Source: Crassaminicella profunda
GTDB taxonomy: Bacteria; Bacillota; Clostridia; Peptostreptococcales; Thermotaleaceae
Assembly (NCBI RefSeq): GCF_019884785.1
Contig: NZ_CP082326.1
Location: 4,271,355 to 4,335,354 of the forward strand
Reading direction: 5' to 3'
DNA length: 64,000 bases
A program made the translations under genes and the position numbers. Positions 1 to 8,462 of the stretch are shown piece by piece (position 1 is the first letter of the stretch; each line of letters opens with the position of its first letter). The notes beneath the pieces were generated by a model. The model was not told where the DNA came from and did no database searches. It saw only the letters and a list, made by a program, of their open reading frames with translations.

Positions 1-1139
1 CAAATTTAAAGACCATTAAGCGAATTAATGAATTAGAGTTTGATAGTAGGTTCATACGATTAAGTACTGGAGAAGCGTCTCCAGATTTATTTCCTACAAA
101 AAAAATGGAGATTATTTTAAAGGAAGTTTCAAAAAATATAAATAACCTAGGATATGAAGAACCAAAGGGAATGTTATATTTAAGGGAGCATATTAGTAAG
201 TATTTAAAAAAGTATGACATTCATGTATCTCCTTCCTCTATCCTCATTGTATCTGGAGCTGTGCAGGCCATACAGCTTATTTCTATGGGTCTTTTGCAGC
301 CTGGGTCTACAGTGTTTTTAGAAAAACCATCCTATTTGTATTCTCTTCAAATTCTTCAATCTATAGGTATGAGAAGATGTGGTATTCCTATAGATGAGGA
401 AGGGATTCAAGGAAATTTAATTCCTAAGTATACCAAGAAAAATAGATCTTCGATTCTTTATATTATACCTAATTTTCAAAATCCAACGGGGATTGTTATG
501 TCACAAAGGAGACGAAAAGAGCTTATAAAAGTATGTCAAAAAGAAAAAATGCCTATTATTGAAGATGATGTATATAGAGAATTGTGGATTGATCATCGAC
601 CTCCTAATCCATTAAAAAGTTTAGATACCAATGGACTTGTTTTATATGTAGGGAGCGTATCGAAAACTTTGAGTCCAGGGTTAAGAATAGGATGGATTGC
701 AGGACCAGAGCCTGTTATTGATCGACTTGCAGATATAAAAATGCAAACAGATTATGGTTCTAGCTCGTTGGCACAGCTTACTGTTGGGAAATGGCTTGAG
801 ACAGGACTTTATGAAGAACATATTGAGTACTTGAGAAAACAATTATACATAAGAAGGGAAATAACTATTGATGCTTTAGAAAAATACTTTTCTGATATTG
901 CTACGTGGAAGATCCCTAGTGGAGGTTATTATGTGTGGGTTACTTTAAAAGATCCTATAGCAATGTATAAATTATTTGATGAAGCTTGTAAAATAGGAAT
1001 TTTATTGTATCCTGGATATATTTATGATGGAAGTCATAATCAAAGCTTGAGAATATCTTATTCGTATGCATCTATAAAAGATTTGAACGAAGGATTGTAT
1101 AGATTATCGAAACTCATTAGAAAATTAAAGAAGACATAA
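1..1139 (+). CDS. MocR/PdxR-type aminotransferase-like regulator, 5' truncated by window edge
   Basis: The reading frame is open from base 3 with no stop, so the ATG at 105 is internal and the true start lies before the window. What remains is a fold-type I aminotransferase domain. The PLP lysine sits in VGSVSKTLSPGLRIGW, an Asp-containing motif in EDDVYRE, and an Asn-Pro motif in NFQNPTG. The segment before residue 105 (LSTGEASPDLFPTKKM) matches the linker that joins a GntR winged helix to the aminotransferase domain in MocR-family regulators. The missing N-terminus is therefore probably DNA-binding, which is family knowledge and cannot be seen here. A terminator follows at 1140. The next gene is a PLP racemase, so a role in amino-acid metabolism control is plausible. 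A plain class I aminotransferase is the alternative. Confidence 0.8.
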   Translation, partial: NLKTIKRINELEFDSRFIRLSTGEASPDLFPTKKMEIILKEVSKNINNLGYEEPKGMLYLREHISKYLKKYDIHVSPSSILIVSGAVQAIQLISMGLLQPGSTVFLEKPSYLYSLQILQSIGMRRCGIPIDEEGIQGNLIPKYTKKNRSSILYIIPNFQNPTGIVMSQRRRKELIKVCQKEKMPIIEDDVYRELWIDHRPPNPLKSLDTNGLVLYVGSVSKTLSPGLRIGWIAGPEPVIDRLADIKMQTDYGSSSLAQLTVGKWLETGLYEEHIEYLRKQLYIRREITIDALEKYFSDIATWKIPSGGYYVWVTLKDPIAMYKLFDEACKIGILLYPGYIYDGSHNQSLRISYSYASIKDLNEGLYRLSKLIRKLKKT

Positions 1140-1170
1140 AACAACCATGAAATTTATGGTTGTTTTTTTA
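1140..1170 (+). terminator. Rho-independent terminator after the MocR-type gene
   Basis: Nine-base stem AACAACCAT / ATGGTTGTT with a 7-base loop, directly followed by a run of seven T. It begins right after the stop codon of the upstream gene. Confidence 0.85.
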
Positions 1171-1338
1171 TTTTTTATGGTTGGGTGGTAAATGTTTAAT
1201 ATGGATGGAGATGTAATATTCGAAATTTTTTATAATATAATTAATGATAAGAAAATTTTGGGATATAAAACAAAAACTTCAAAGAACACTCAACCTAATT
1301 TTATTTCAAGAATAGATTTTTCTAGAGGGGGAATTAGT

Positions 1339-2445
1339 ATGTGCCAATGTGCTGAACAAAAGCAAAAATATCCTATGTTGCAAATGGATTTGAAGAAAAT
1401 CTATGAAAATGTAAAATGTACAGTTGATTTATGTAATGAGAATGGAATTAGCATTGCTGGTGTAGTAAAAGGGTTTAATGGGTTGTTTCCAGTTGCTGAC
1501 CAATTTGTAAAAGCTGGATGTAAATATATTGCAAGTTCAAGAATGAACCAAATGATTAAACTTAAGGAAGCTGGAATAAATTTACCCATGATGCTTATTC
1601 GTATTCCCATGTTTAGCGAAATTGATGAATTAGTAAAATCTGTAGATATTAGTTTGAATTCTGAGATAGAAATATTAAATGAAATCCAAAGAGTCTGTGA
1701 AGTTCAAGGGAAGACACATGGCATTGTTTTAATGTTTGACCTTGGAGATTTAAGAGAAGGCTTTGTTGATGAAGATGAGTTTATTGATATGGCTTTATAT
1801 GTAGAAAATAATCTTAAAAGTGTTAATTTACTTGGGATAGGGACAAACCTAGGATGTTATGGTTCTATAAAGCCTACAGAAGAGAATCTTGGTAGACTTT
1901 GTGAAATAGCAGAAAAAATAGAAGAAAGAATAGGTAGAAAGCTAGAGATTATATCTGGTGGAGCTACAAGTACTCTCCCTCTTATTATAGATGGAAAAAT
2001 TCCAAAGAGAATCAATCATTTAAGGGTGGGAGAAGGAATGTTATTAGCAAAGGACTTAGATGATTTGTGGAAAATAGATATGAGTCATATGCATCAAGAT
2101 ACATTTGTTTTAAAGGCGGAAGTGGTAGAGGTAAAAGATAAACCTACCTATCCTATTGGAGAGATTTTTATTGATGCTTTTGGAAAAAGACCTACCTATG
2201 AGGATAAAGGGATACGAAAAAGAGCATTAGTAGCTGTTGGGAAACAGGACTTTGGATTACCTGATAAATTAATTCCTCAAAAACAAGGAGTTAAAATTAT
2301 TGGGAGTAGTAGTGATCATTTGATTATAGATGTTCATGATTGTAATGAAGAAATAAAGATTGGAGATATTCTTGATTTTGAGATGTATTATCCACCTATG
2401 CTTTATTTGAGTGGTTCTTCATCTGTAGAAAAAGTATATATTTAA
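1339..2445 (+). CDS. orr: Alanine/ornithine racemase family PLP enzyme
   Basis: A 368-residue fold-type III PLP enzyme of the alanine racemase N-terminal (TIM barrel) family. The likely PLP lysine is in AGVVKGFNG near the N-terminus. Length and overall sequence match the clostridial ornithine racemase branch (YhfX/Orr), which interconverts L- and D-ornithine in Stickland-type ornithine fermentation. The substrate is inferred from family resemblance. An upstream in-frame ATG exists at 1192. I chose 1339 because a GAGGGGGA ribosome binding site lies 8 bases before it, and because the extra 49 residues are low-complexity with no resemblance to the family. A bidirectional terminator follows. Neighbouring genes (amino-acid symporter, glutaminase) also concern amino acids. 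Alanine or another amino acid as substrate cannot be excluded. Confidence 0.8.
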   Translation: MCQCAEQKQKYPMLQMDLKKIYENVKCTVDLCNENGISIAGVVKGFNGLFPVADQFVKAGCKYIASSRMNQMIKLKEAGINLPMMLIRIPMFSEIDELVKSVDISLNSEIEILNEIQRVCEVQGKTHGIVLMFDLGDLREGFVDEDEFIDMALYVENNLKSVNLLGIGTNLGCYGSIKPTEENLGRLCEIAEKIEERIGRKLEIISGGATSTLPLIIDGKIPKRINHLRVGEGMLLAKDLDDLWKIDMSHMHQDTFVLKAEVVEVKDKPTYPIGEIFIDAFGKRPTYEDKGIRKRALVAVGKQDFGLPDKLIPQKQGVKIIGSSSDHLIIDVHDCNEEIKIGDILDFEMYYPPMLYLSGSSSVEKVYI

Positions 2446-2448
2446 TAT

Positions 2449-2482
2449 AAAAAAATCATCTACATTTTGTAGATGATTTTTT
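2449..2482. terminator. Bidirectional terminator between racemase and symporter genes
   Basis: Near-perfect stem (AATCATCTACA / TGTAGATGATT) with a TTTT loop, flanked by an A-run on one side and a T-run on the other. It can serve both convergent genes. Confidence 0.9.
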
Positions 2483-2493
2483 ATATGATTATT

Positions 2494-3939
2494 TTATGCC
2501 TTTTCAAGATTTGCTTTTTTTCTTTTTTCCCAACACTCAACATTTTGTAGTCCAGGAATGCTATCAGCATAAAATACGGGATCTTTTCCTGCCTTCTTTT
2601 GATCTACATAATCTTTTAACGCAGCAAAAGCAAATTTACCAAGCATTGCAATGGCAATTAAGTTAATTACAGCCATCATTCCCATGAATAAATCAGCCAT
2701 ATCCCAAACGATTTGAATCTTTTGTACAGATCCCCATAGAACCATTAATGATACAGCTACTCTGTAAATTAATAACCATGTTTTGCTTCCGCTCATAAAT
2801 TCTATATTAGATTCCCCATAATAGTAATTTCCAACGATAGAACTAAATGCAAATAATAATATACAGACAGCAATGAATGTATTTGCCCAAGAACCTACTT
2901 GAGAGCTTAAAGCTGTTTGTGTAAGTTGAATTCCTGTTAAATCTCCATTCGTATAAGCACCTGATAATATAACAACAAATGCAGTGGCACTACAGATTAA
3001 TAAAGTATCCGTAAATACCCCTAAAGTTTGAATAAGTCCTTGTTTTACAGGGTGTGTTACTTCAGCTGTTGCAGCAGCATTTGGCGCACTACCCATACCA
3101 GCTTCATTTGAGAATAGACCTCTCTTAATCCCTTGCATAAGAGCTTGTTTAATAGCTACACCAGCAGCTCCTCCAATAGCAGCCTTAAGTCCAAATGCAC
3201 TGCCTATAATTAAAGAAAATAAAGATGGAATTTGAGAAGCGTTTTTAATAAGAACAAATGCAGCAACTAATACATATGCGATGGCCATAACGGGTACGAT
3301 TGTTTCAGCAACTTTTGCAATTCTTTTTACGCCACCGAAGATGATAATAGCTGTAAAGATCATTAGAGCTAATCCTACCATCCATCTTTGAACACCAAAG
3401 GCTTGTTCAAAAGCAAGAGAAATAGTATTTGCTTGTACAGAATTAAATACTAAACCGAAACATAAAGTAATCAAAATAGAGAATAATATTCCCATCCATC
3501 TCATATTTAAGGCTTTTTCCATATAGTATGCAGGACCACCTCTATAGCCATGCTTATCTGGTACCTTATAAATTTGAGCCAGTGTACTCTCTACAAAACT
3601 TGAACCAGCACCGATTAAAGCGATTAACCACATCCAAAATACGGCCCCTGGGCCACCAATAGAAATAGCGATAGCTACCCCTGCTAGGTTTCCTGTACCT
3701 ACACGAGATGCAGTACTGATACAGAATGCCTGAAAGGATGAAACTCCTTTTTTCTCTTTGTTGGTAACAGATTTACTTGCCCCTTCTGTAAGAAGTCGGA
3801 ACATTTCTCCAAACAATCTAAATTGTACAAATTTTGTTCTTACAGTAAAATAAAGACCAAGACCAACTAACATATAAATGAGTACGTAAGACCATAGTAT
3901 GGTATTTCCCTTACCAACTATTGTGTTTAAAAAATCCAT
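2494..3939 (-). CDS. AGCS-family sodium:amino-acid (alanine/glycine/glutamine) symporter
   Basis: A 481-residue polytopic membrane protein of the alanine/glycine:cation symporter family, with about eleven hydrophobic segments. Family-typical stretches include the glycine-rich GGPGAVFWMWLIALIGAGSS and FSNEAGMGSAPNAAATA. It imports a small amino acid with Na+ or H+. The start has an AGGAGA ribosome binding site 7 bases upstream. It lies 108 bases downstream of glutaminase on the same strand with no poly-U terminator between them, so the two are probably co-transcribed. By analogy with the Bacillus glsA-glnT operon the cargo may be glutamine, which is an inference. The C-terminal tail is hydrophilic and basic. 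Confidence 0.9.
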   Translation of the reverse strand: MDFLNTIVGKGNTILWSYVLIYMLVGLGLYFTVRTKFVQFRLFGEMFRLLTEGASKSVTNKEKKGVSSFQAFCISTASRVGTGNLAGVAIAISIGGPGAVFWMWLIALIGAGSSFVESTLAQIYKVPDKHGYRGGPAYYMEKALNMRWMGILFSILITLCFGLVFNSVQANTISLAFEQAFGVQRWMVGLALMIFTAIIIFGGVKRIAKVAETIVPVMAIAYVLVAAFVLIKNASQIPSLFSLIIGSAFGLKAAIGGAAGVAIKQALMQGIKRGLFSNEAGMGSAPNAAATAEVTHPVKQGLIQTLGVFTDTLLICSATAFVVILSGAYTNGDLTGIQLTQTALSSQVGSWANTFIAVCILLFAFSSIVGNYYYGESNIEFMSGSKTWLLIYRVAVSLMVLWGSVQKIQIVWDMADLFMGMMAVINLIAIAMLGKFAFAALKDYVDQKKAGKDPVFYADSIPGLQNVECWEKRKKANLEKA

Positions 3940-3965
3940 TAAAACACTCTCCTTTTTATATTTTT

Positions 3966-4002
3966 ATTACCTATAGGTAATAATCAATAGCCTTAGGCTA
4001 TT
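3966..4002 (-). repeat. Two consecutive palindromes between glutaminase and symporter genes
   Basis: A 16-base perfect palindrome (ATTACCTATAGGTAAT, 3966-3981) and a 17-base one (AATAGCC then T/A then GGCTATT, 3986-4002) stand 4 bases apart in the intergenic gap. Neither is followed by a strong U-run in the minus direction. They could be an attenuator, an mRNA processing site or an operator. The function is unknown. Confidence 0.5.
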
Positions 4003-4047
4003 AAAAACTTAAAAATTATAGCATGTAGGTTTTTGAAATAAATGGAC

Positions 4048-4965
4048 TTAAAATATACTAAGGTTTAACTTTTCTGAAATCTCTTCTAAAACTTTTTTTC
4101 CACCAATACTATTTCCACTTTCATCAAGGGCAGGGCCAACTACAGCAATACCCATTCGTTTAGGAACGACAGATAGGATGCATCCACCAACACCACTCTT
4201 TGAAGGGGCTCCAATGTTTACTGCAAATTCTCCAGATGCATCATATAATCCACAAGTCATCATGAGGGCTTGTACAATTTGATTTACTTTTTGGGGAAGA
4301 AGTCTTTTCTTTGACCAAGGAGCAATTCCCCCGTTGGCAATAACGGAAGCTATTCTAGCCATATCTTTTACAGTAACTTCAACAGAACATAATTTAAAGT
4401 AGGCATCTAATACATCTTCTACATCTCTTTCAATGATGTTGGCCCCCTTTAAGTAGTAAGCGATGGCTCTATTTGTATTCCCTGTAAGTTTTTCTGATTG
4501 ATATACATTAAAATTTACTTGAATAGTAGGGTTATCAGCCATTTTTTTCATCATTCCAAGGACACGTTCAAACTTCTCAATACCATTATCACCAGCAACT
4601 AAAGATGTACAAACAATTGCTCCAGCGTTAATAAAAGGATTTAAGGGTTTATGAGAATGTCTTGTTTCTAGTTTGATAATGGAGTTAAATGGATCAGAAG
4701 AAGGTTCCGTTCCCACCTTAGAAAATACAGTTTCTTTTCCTTTGTCCATTAATGCACAAATAAGGATAATGACTTTTGAAACACTTTGAATAGTGAAGGC
4801 TGTTTTATAATCTCCAGCACAAAATTCATTACAATCTAAATCAAAAATATGAATACCTAAAGCATTCGGATTAGCTTTTGCAAGTTCAGGGATGTATGAT
4901 GCCACTTTACCATGTTTTGTCCAACTTCTATTGTTTTCTATTACTATTTTTAGTAGTTTTTCCAT
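4048..4965 (-). CDS. glsA: Glutaminase A
   Basis: A 305-residue serine-dependent glutaminase (beta-lactamase-like fold) that hydrolyses L-glutamine to glutamate and ammonia in the cytoplasm. The catalytic Ser61-x-x-Lys64 pair is in TIQSVSKV. Other family marks are the NPFINAGAI stretch, a conserved Tyr region in NVYQSEK, and the C-terminal GAPSKSGVGG segment. Length matches the roughly 310-residue norm. A GGGAG ribosome binding site lies 8 bases before the ATG. It is the first gene of a likely glsA-symporter operon. A sigma-54 -24/-12 promoter stands about 55 bases upstream, and the gene for a sigma-54 activator comes just before it on the same strand. Nitrogen- or glutamine-responsive control is therefore likely. 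Confidence 0.95.
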   Translation of the reverse strand: MEKLLKIVIENNRSWTKHGKVASYIPELAKANPNALGIHIFDLDCNEFCAGDYKTAFTIQSVSKVIILICALMDKGKETVFSKVGTEPSSDPFNSIIKLETRHSHKPLNPFINAGAIVCTSLVAGDNGIEKFERVLGMMKKMADNPTIQVNFNVYQSEKLTGNTNRAIAYYLKGANIIERDVEDVLDAYFKLCSVEVTVKDMARIASVIANGGIAPWSKKRLLPQKVNQIVQALMMTCGLYDASGEFAVNIGAPSKSGVGGCILSVVPKRMGIAVVGPALDESGNSIGGKKVLEEISEKLNLSIF

Positions 4966-5017
4966 GCAATGTCACTCCCTTGCTATGAACTTATAGAGAT
5001 TTACCTATTTAGTTAAT

Positions 5018-5035
5018 AAGCAATATTCATGCCAA
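5018..5035 (-). promoter_or_regulatory. Sigma-54 (-24/-12) promoter of glsA
   Basis: On the minus strand the sequence reads TTGGCATGAATATTGCTT. It matches the consensus TGGCAC-N5-TTGCW at all key positions, with GG at -24 and GC at -12 exactly spaced. Transcription would start near 5008, leaving a leader of about 43 bases before the glsA ATG. Confidence 0.8.
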
Positions 5036-5126
5036 TAGAATATTTTGATAATGAATACATGAAGGTTTAAAAAATGCGAGTTTCAAAGTTTTATCAAAAT
5101 TCAGCAAATGATGACATGTTTGATTC

Positions 5127-5179
5127 CGCACAAATAAGTGTGCGAAAACGAACAAAGAGTTCGAATTCGCACACTTATT
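5127..5179 (-). promoter_or_regulatory. Inverted repeats, probable upstream activator site and/or hairpin at the regulator gene end
   Basis: CGCACA-N6-TGTGCG (5127-5144) is followed by a further CGCACA (5168-5173). The middle and last copies are part of a 14-base perfect inverted repeat (5133-5146 with 5166-5179) that overlaps the stop codon of the response regulator. There is no U-run, so it is a poor intrinsic terminator. It lies roughly 95-140 bases upstream of the sigma-54 promoter, where enhancer sites for NtrC-like activators are found. The dyad fits a dimeric Fis-type helix-turn-helix. The assignment to the adjacent regulator is inference. Confidence 0.55.
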
Positions 5180-6542
5180 CAAAATACTTTTCAAGTCTTC
5201 TTTTTAAAGCAAATCTAGAAATGCCTAAAAGTTTTGCAGCATTTGTATGATTTCCATTTGCTTGATCTAGTGCTTTTTTGATATAACTTTTTTCAATTTC
5301 TGAGATGTTTTTTTCTAAAGAAAAACCTTCTGCTATTAGATCATTTGGTGTAGTAAATGGATTTTTTGAAATGGTATTTCTTAGTTCTATGGGAAGATGT
5401 TGTATATCCAAAATTTTTGTATCGTTTAATATAACCATTCTTTCTATTACATTTTTTAATTCTCGGACATTGCCAGGCCAATGATAGTTTAAAAGCTGTT
5501 GTTTTGCTTTTTCAGAAAATCCTACAAAGTTTTTTCGAAAACGATTTGCATAGATATTCAAGAAAAACTTTGCAATTTTTAATATATCTGAGCCCCTTTC
5601 TCTTAATGGAGGGATGACAATAGGGACTACATTTAACCGATAATATAAATCTTCTCTAAACTCTTTTTTTATGATGGCTTCTTCAAGATTTTTATTTGTT
5701 GCGCCAATGATTCGAAGATTTACTTCAATAGATTCTAGTCCGCCAATCCTTTTGAAGTTTTTTGTTTCCAAAAATCGTAATAGCTTTGTTTGAATATCCA
5801 AGGGGATTTCTCCTAATTCATCTAAAAATAATGTTCCACCGTCAGCAAGTTCTAAAAGTCCTTTTTTACTGGAATTAGCACCTGTAAAGGCATTTTTTTC
5901 GAATCCAAACAATTCACTTTCTAATAATTGACTAGGGATAGCGGCGCAATTAACACTGAGCATGAGGGAATCTTTTCTGGAGCTATTTTGATGGATATAA
6001 GAAGATACAATTTCTTTTCCTGTTCCTGTTTCACCCCGAATAAGTACTGTGACGGAATCGTTTTTTGCTAATATATCCATCTTTTTTAAGGTGTCTTGCA
6101 TAATTGGATGTTCTCCAATGAATTCATAATGTTCTTTTGCTTCTTTTTCCTGATAAAGTTTAAGCTTTTTTTTCATAGATTGATTTTTGATAGCTTTTGA
6201 AATAGATAGATTAATTTCTTCTAGGTCCAAGGGTTTTTTTAGATAATCTATTGCCCCAAGCTTAATGGCTGTTATGGCTGTTTTAATATCGGCATAGGCA
6301 GTCATAATAATAATTTCAGCATAGTCATCAATATTTTTAATGTTTTTAGCAATATCTAGGCCATTTTCGTTTTTTAATTTCATATCCAAAAGAATCACAT
6401 CAGGACGAAAGCTATATACTTTATGAATAGCTTCTTTTCCATCCTTGGCTGTTGCCACATCATAATGAAAATCTAGTAGTCCTTCCTCTAAGGATAGTCG
6501 AATAATTTCTTCATCATCAATGATCAATACTTTTTTATTCAT
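5175..6542 (-). CDS. Sigma-54-dependent response regulator (NtrC family)
   Basis: A 455-residue activator with three domains. The receiver has its phospho-acceptor at Asp53 (ILLDMK). The AAA+ sigma-54 interaction domain has Walker A GETGTGKE at 170-177 and a NAFTGA loop at 217-222, a close variant of GAFTGA. The C-terminal Fis-type helix-turn-helix is in NHTNAAKLLGISRFALKRR. It would be phosphorylated by the kinase encoded immediately upstream; the two genes overlap by 8 bases, so translation is coupled. The nearest sigma-54 promoter is that of glsA, just downstream, so glutaminase and the symporter are the likeliest targets. The target assignment is inferred from proximity. Confidence 0.93.
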   Translation of the reverse strand: MNKKVLIIDDEEIIRLSLEEGLLDFHYDVATAKDGKEAIHKVYSFRPDVILLDMKLKNENGLDIAKNIKNIDDYAEIIIMTAYADIKTAITAIKLGAIDYLKKPLDLEEINLSISKAIKNQSMKKKLKLYQEKEAKEHYEFIGEHPIMQDTLKKMDILAKNDSVTVLIRGETGTGKEIVSSYIHQNSSRKDSLMLSVNCAAIPSQLLESELFGFEKNAFTGANSSKKGLLELADGGTLFLDELGEIPLDIQTKLLRFLETKNFKRIGGLESIEVNLRIIGATNKNLEEAIIKKEFREDLYYRLNVVPIVIPPLRERGSDILKIAKFFLNIYANRFRKNFVGFSEKAKQQLLNYHWPGNVRELKNVIERMVILNDTKILDIQHLPIELRNTISKNPFTTPNDLIAEGFSLEKNISEIEKSYIKKALDQANGNHTNAAKLLGISRFALKRRLEKYFE

Positions 6543-8271
6543 TTTTATCTCCCCTATACAAAGGTATATATAAAGTTACTCTTGTTCCTATATTTAATTG
6601 GCTTGTTATTTCGATTTCACCATTATTTGAAGTAAGTAATTTATGGACAACACAAAGACCTAGACCCGTACCATTTTCATTTTTGGTATAAAAGGGGTCA
6701 AATATTTTATGGAGTTCTTCTTTATGCATACCGCAACCATTATCTTCAAAAATAATACATAAAAAATCTTTTTCTCTTTCTAGAGAAGAATTAATTTTAA
6801 TTTTTAAGGTGCCTCCATCATTTATTGCCCATAGAGCATTTGCAATGATATTTAAAAATATTTGAGCCAATTGATTTTTGTCAAAGTAGGAAAATACTAT
6901 GTTTTCTTCAAACTCTTTTAAAATGTGTATATTTTTCTGCTGAATATTTTTTTTAGAAAAAAGAAGAGCATTTTCTAATATTTCATAAACATTAACAATT
7001 TGAAATCTCGGTAGATTAGGCTTTGAAAAATCTAATAAATCTGTTATTAATTCATTTAAACGGTCAATTTCATGGATGGTTGCATCAAATAATTTTTCAT
7101 CTGATGGACGAAGATATGAAGACAATCGCTTTTTTAATACTTGAGCACTCATTTTCATTCCTGAAAGAGGATTTCTAATTTCATGGGCTAGAGCGGCTGT
7201 TAATTGTCCTAGAGATGTTAAGCGATTAATGCGATCAATTTTTTCCTCAATTCTTTTTCTCTTGCTAATATCATTAAAGCTACAAATTACTCCTATATTT
7301 TCTCCGTCATTATTTTTCATTAGGGAAGTGGTAATATCTAAATAAATATTTTTACCTTTTTTTTGATTTTGAAAGGTTTCTACTTGATTGATGGTTGTTT
7401 TTGTTTTTAAAGTATGGGTGATTTGTTTCAGTAATACTTTAATAATTCTTGGATGGTTATCTCCTAATTGGAGTGCTTTTTCTATAATGGTAACAGCTGC
7501 ATTGTTATATTTTATAACATGACCTTGTATATTTGTGGTAATAATTCCTGTTGAAATGCTTCTTAATAAATCTTCATTAAAATGTTTCATTTGAATAAAT
7601 TCATTTGTTCGATGAGCGATTTCATTTTTCATCTCATTAAAAGCATGACCTAAGAGCCCTAATTCATCTTTCCTTTCAATATTTATTTCTTTTTTGAAAT
7701 TACCACTGAGCATATCATTATACCCGTTTAAAAGAATATCAATAGGCTTTGCAATATTATGTGTAATTAAGATGATGGCTGCTAATGAAAAGAAAATACA
7801 TAGGGTAATGAGTAAAAGGACATATATGCTAATACTATAATTTTTATTAGGTATTGTTTGTAGATCTAATAAGAACCCAATTTTCCAATTCCATTGAGAA
7901 TAGACACGATAATGAAGAAGATATCTAGAGGATACATCTTCATCATTCCAAATACTTTTCAAAATTTTTTTTGCAGAAATATTTTTGTCTGAAATGCTAT
8001 TATATAAAAATTCAGTTCCTTCCACGATAAACATATTTTCTTTATCTAATGATTTTATATAATCTAGTAAAAATTCTTTGGGTTGATTATTTTTTTCAGT
8101 ATGTTCTATTAAAATCAATAGATCGTTTAGGGTGTTATTCATAGACATGCTTTTATGACTAATCATTGTTTTGCTATGATTCCAATAAGAAAGGATACTC
8201 AAAACAATAATTGGCATAATCATTAAAAATAATAAGGGAAAAATGATTTTTTTCTTTATACTTAACTTCAT
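6535..8271 (-). CDS. Membrane sensor histidine kinase (HAMP-PAS-HisKA-HATPase)
   Basis: A 578-residue kinase. A first membrane helix lies near residues 8-30, followed by an extracellular sensor region of about 115 residues and a second helix near 148-172. Then come HAMP, PAS, and the HisKA H-box in ALAHEIRNPLSG. The ATPase domain shows the N-box (IFLNIIANALWAI), the G1 box (EDNGCGM) and the G2 box (NGTGLGL). The architecture is that of NtrB/AtoS-type kinases paired with NtrC-like regulators. I chose the ATG at 8271, 15 codons inside the longest frame, because GGAGA lies 8 bases before it and the hydrophobic helix then begins at the N-terminus. The ligand is unknown. An amino acid such as glutamine would fit the neighbourhood. 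Confidence 0.9.
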   Translation of the reverse strand: MKLSIKKKIIFPLLFLMIMPIIVLSILSYWNHSKTMISHKSMSMNNTLNDLLILIEHTEKNNQPKEFLLDYIKSLDKENMFIVEGTEFLYNSISDKNISAKKILKSIWNDEDVSSRYLLHYRVYSQWNWKIGFLLDLQTIPNKNYSISIYVLLLITLCIFFSLAAIILITHNIAKPIDILLNGYNDMLSGNFKKEINIERKDELGLLGHAFNEMKNEIAHRTNEFIQMKHFNEDLLRSISTGIITTNIQGHVIKYNNAAVTIIEKALQLGDNHPRIIKVLLKQITHTLKTKTTINQVETFQNQKKGKNIYLDITTSLMKNNDGENIGVICSFNDISKRKRIEEKIDRINRLTSLGQLTAALAHEIRNPLSGMKMSAQVLKKRLSSYLRPSDEKLFDATIHEIDRLNELITDLLDFSKPNLPRFQIVNVYEILENALLFSKKNIQQKNIHILKEFEENIVFSYFDKNQLAQIFLNIIANALWAINDGGTLKIKINSSLEREKDFLCIIFEDNGCGMHKEELHKIFDPFYTKNENGTGLGLCVVHKLLTSNNGEIEITSQLNIGTRVTLYIPLYRGDKNE

Positions 8272-8462
8272 AGTAAAGTCTCCAATTTTATTTAATCTTA
8301 TCTTACTATTATACAATATAGATGTGTAAGGCTAAAGTTTAATAAGGGGATTTACTTTTCTTTTTAATATGTTAGTATAAGGATAAAATATAGAAAGTAG
8401 TAAACTTAGGATGTCTACCAGAAGTAGAGAACTAATAAAAAGAAAAAAATAGGAGGCTGATT

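Noticed and set aside
1192-1338. A 49-residue N-terminal extension of the racemase
   Set aside because: No ribosome binding site at 1192, sequence unlike the family, and a strong site precedes the ATG at 1339.
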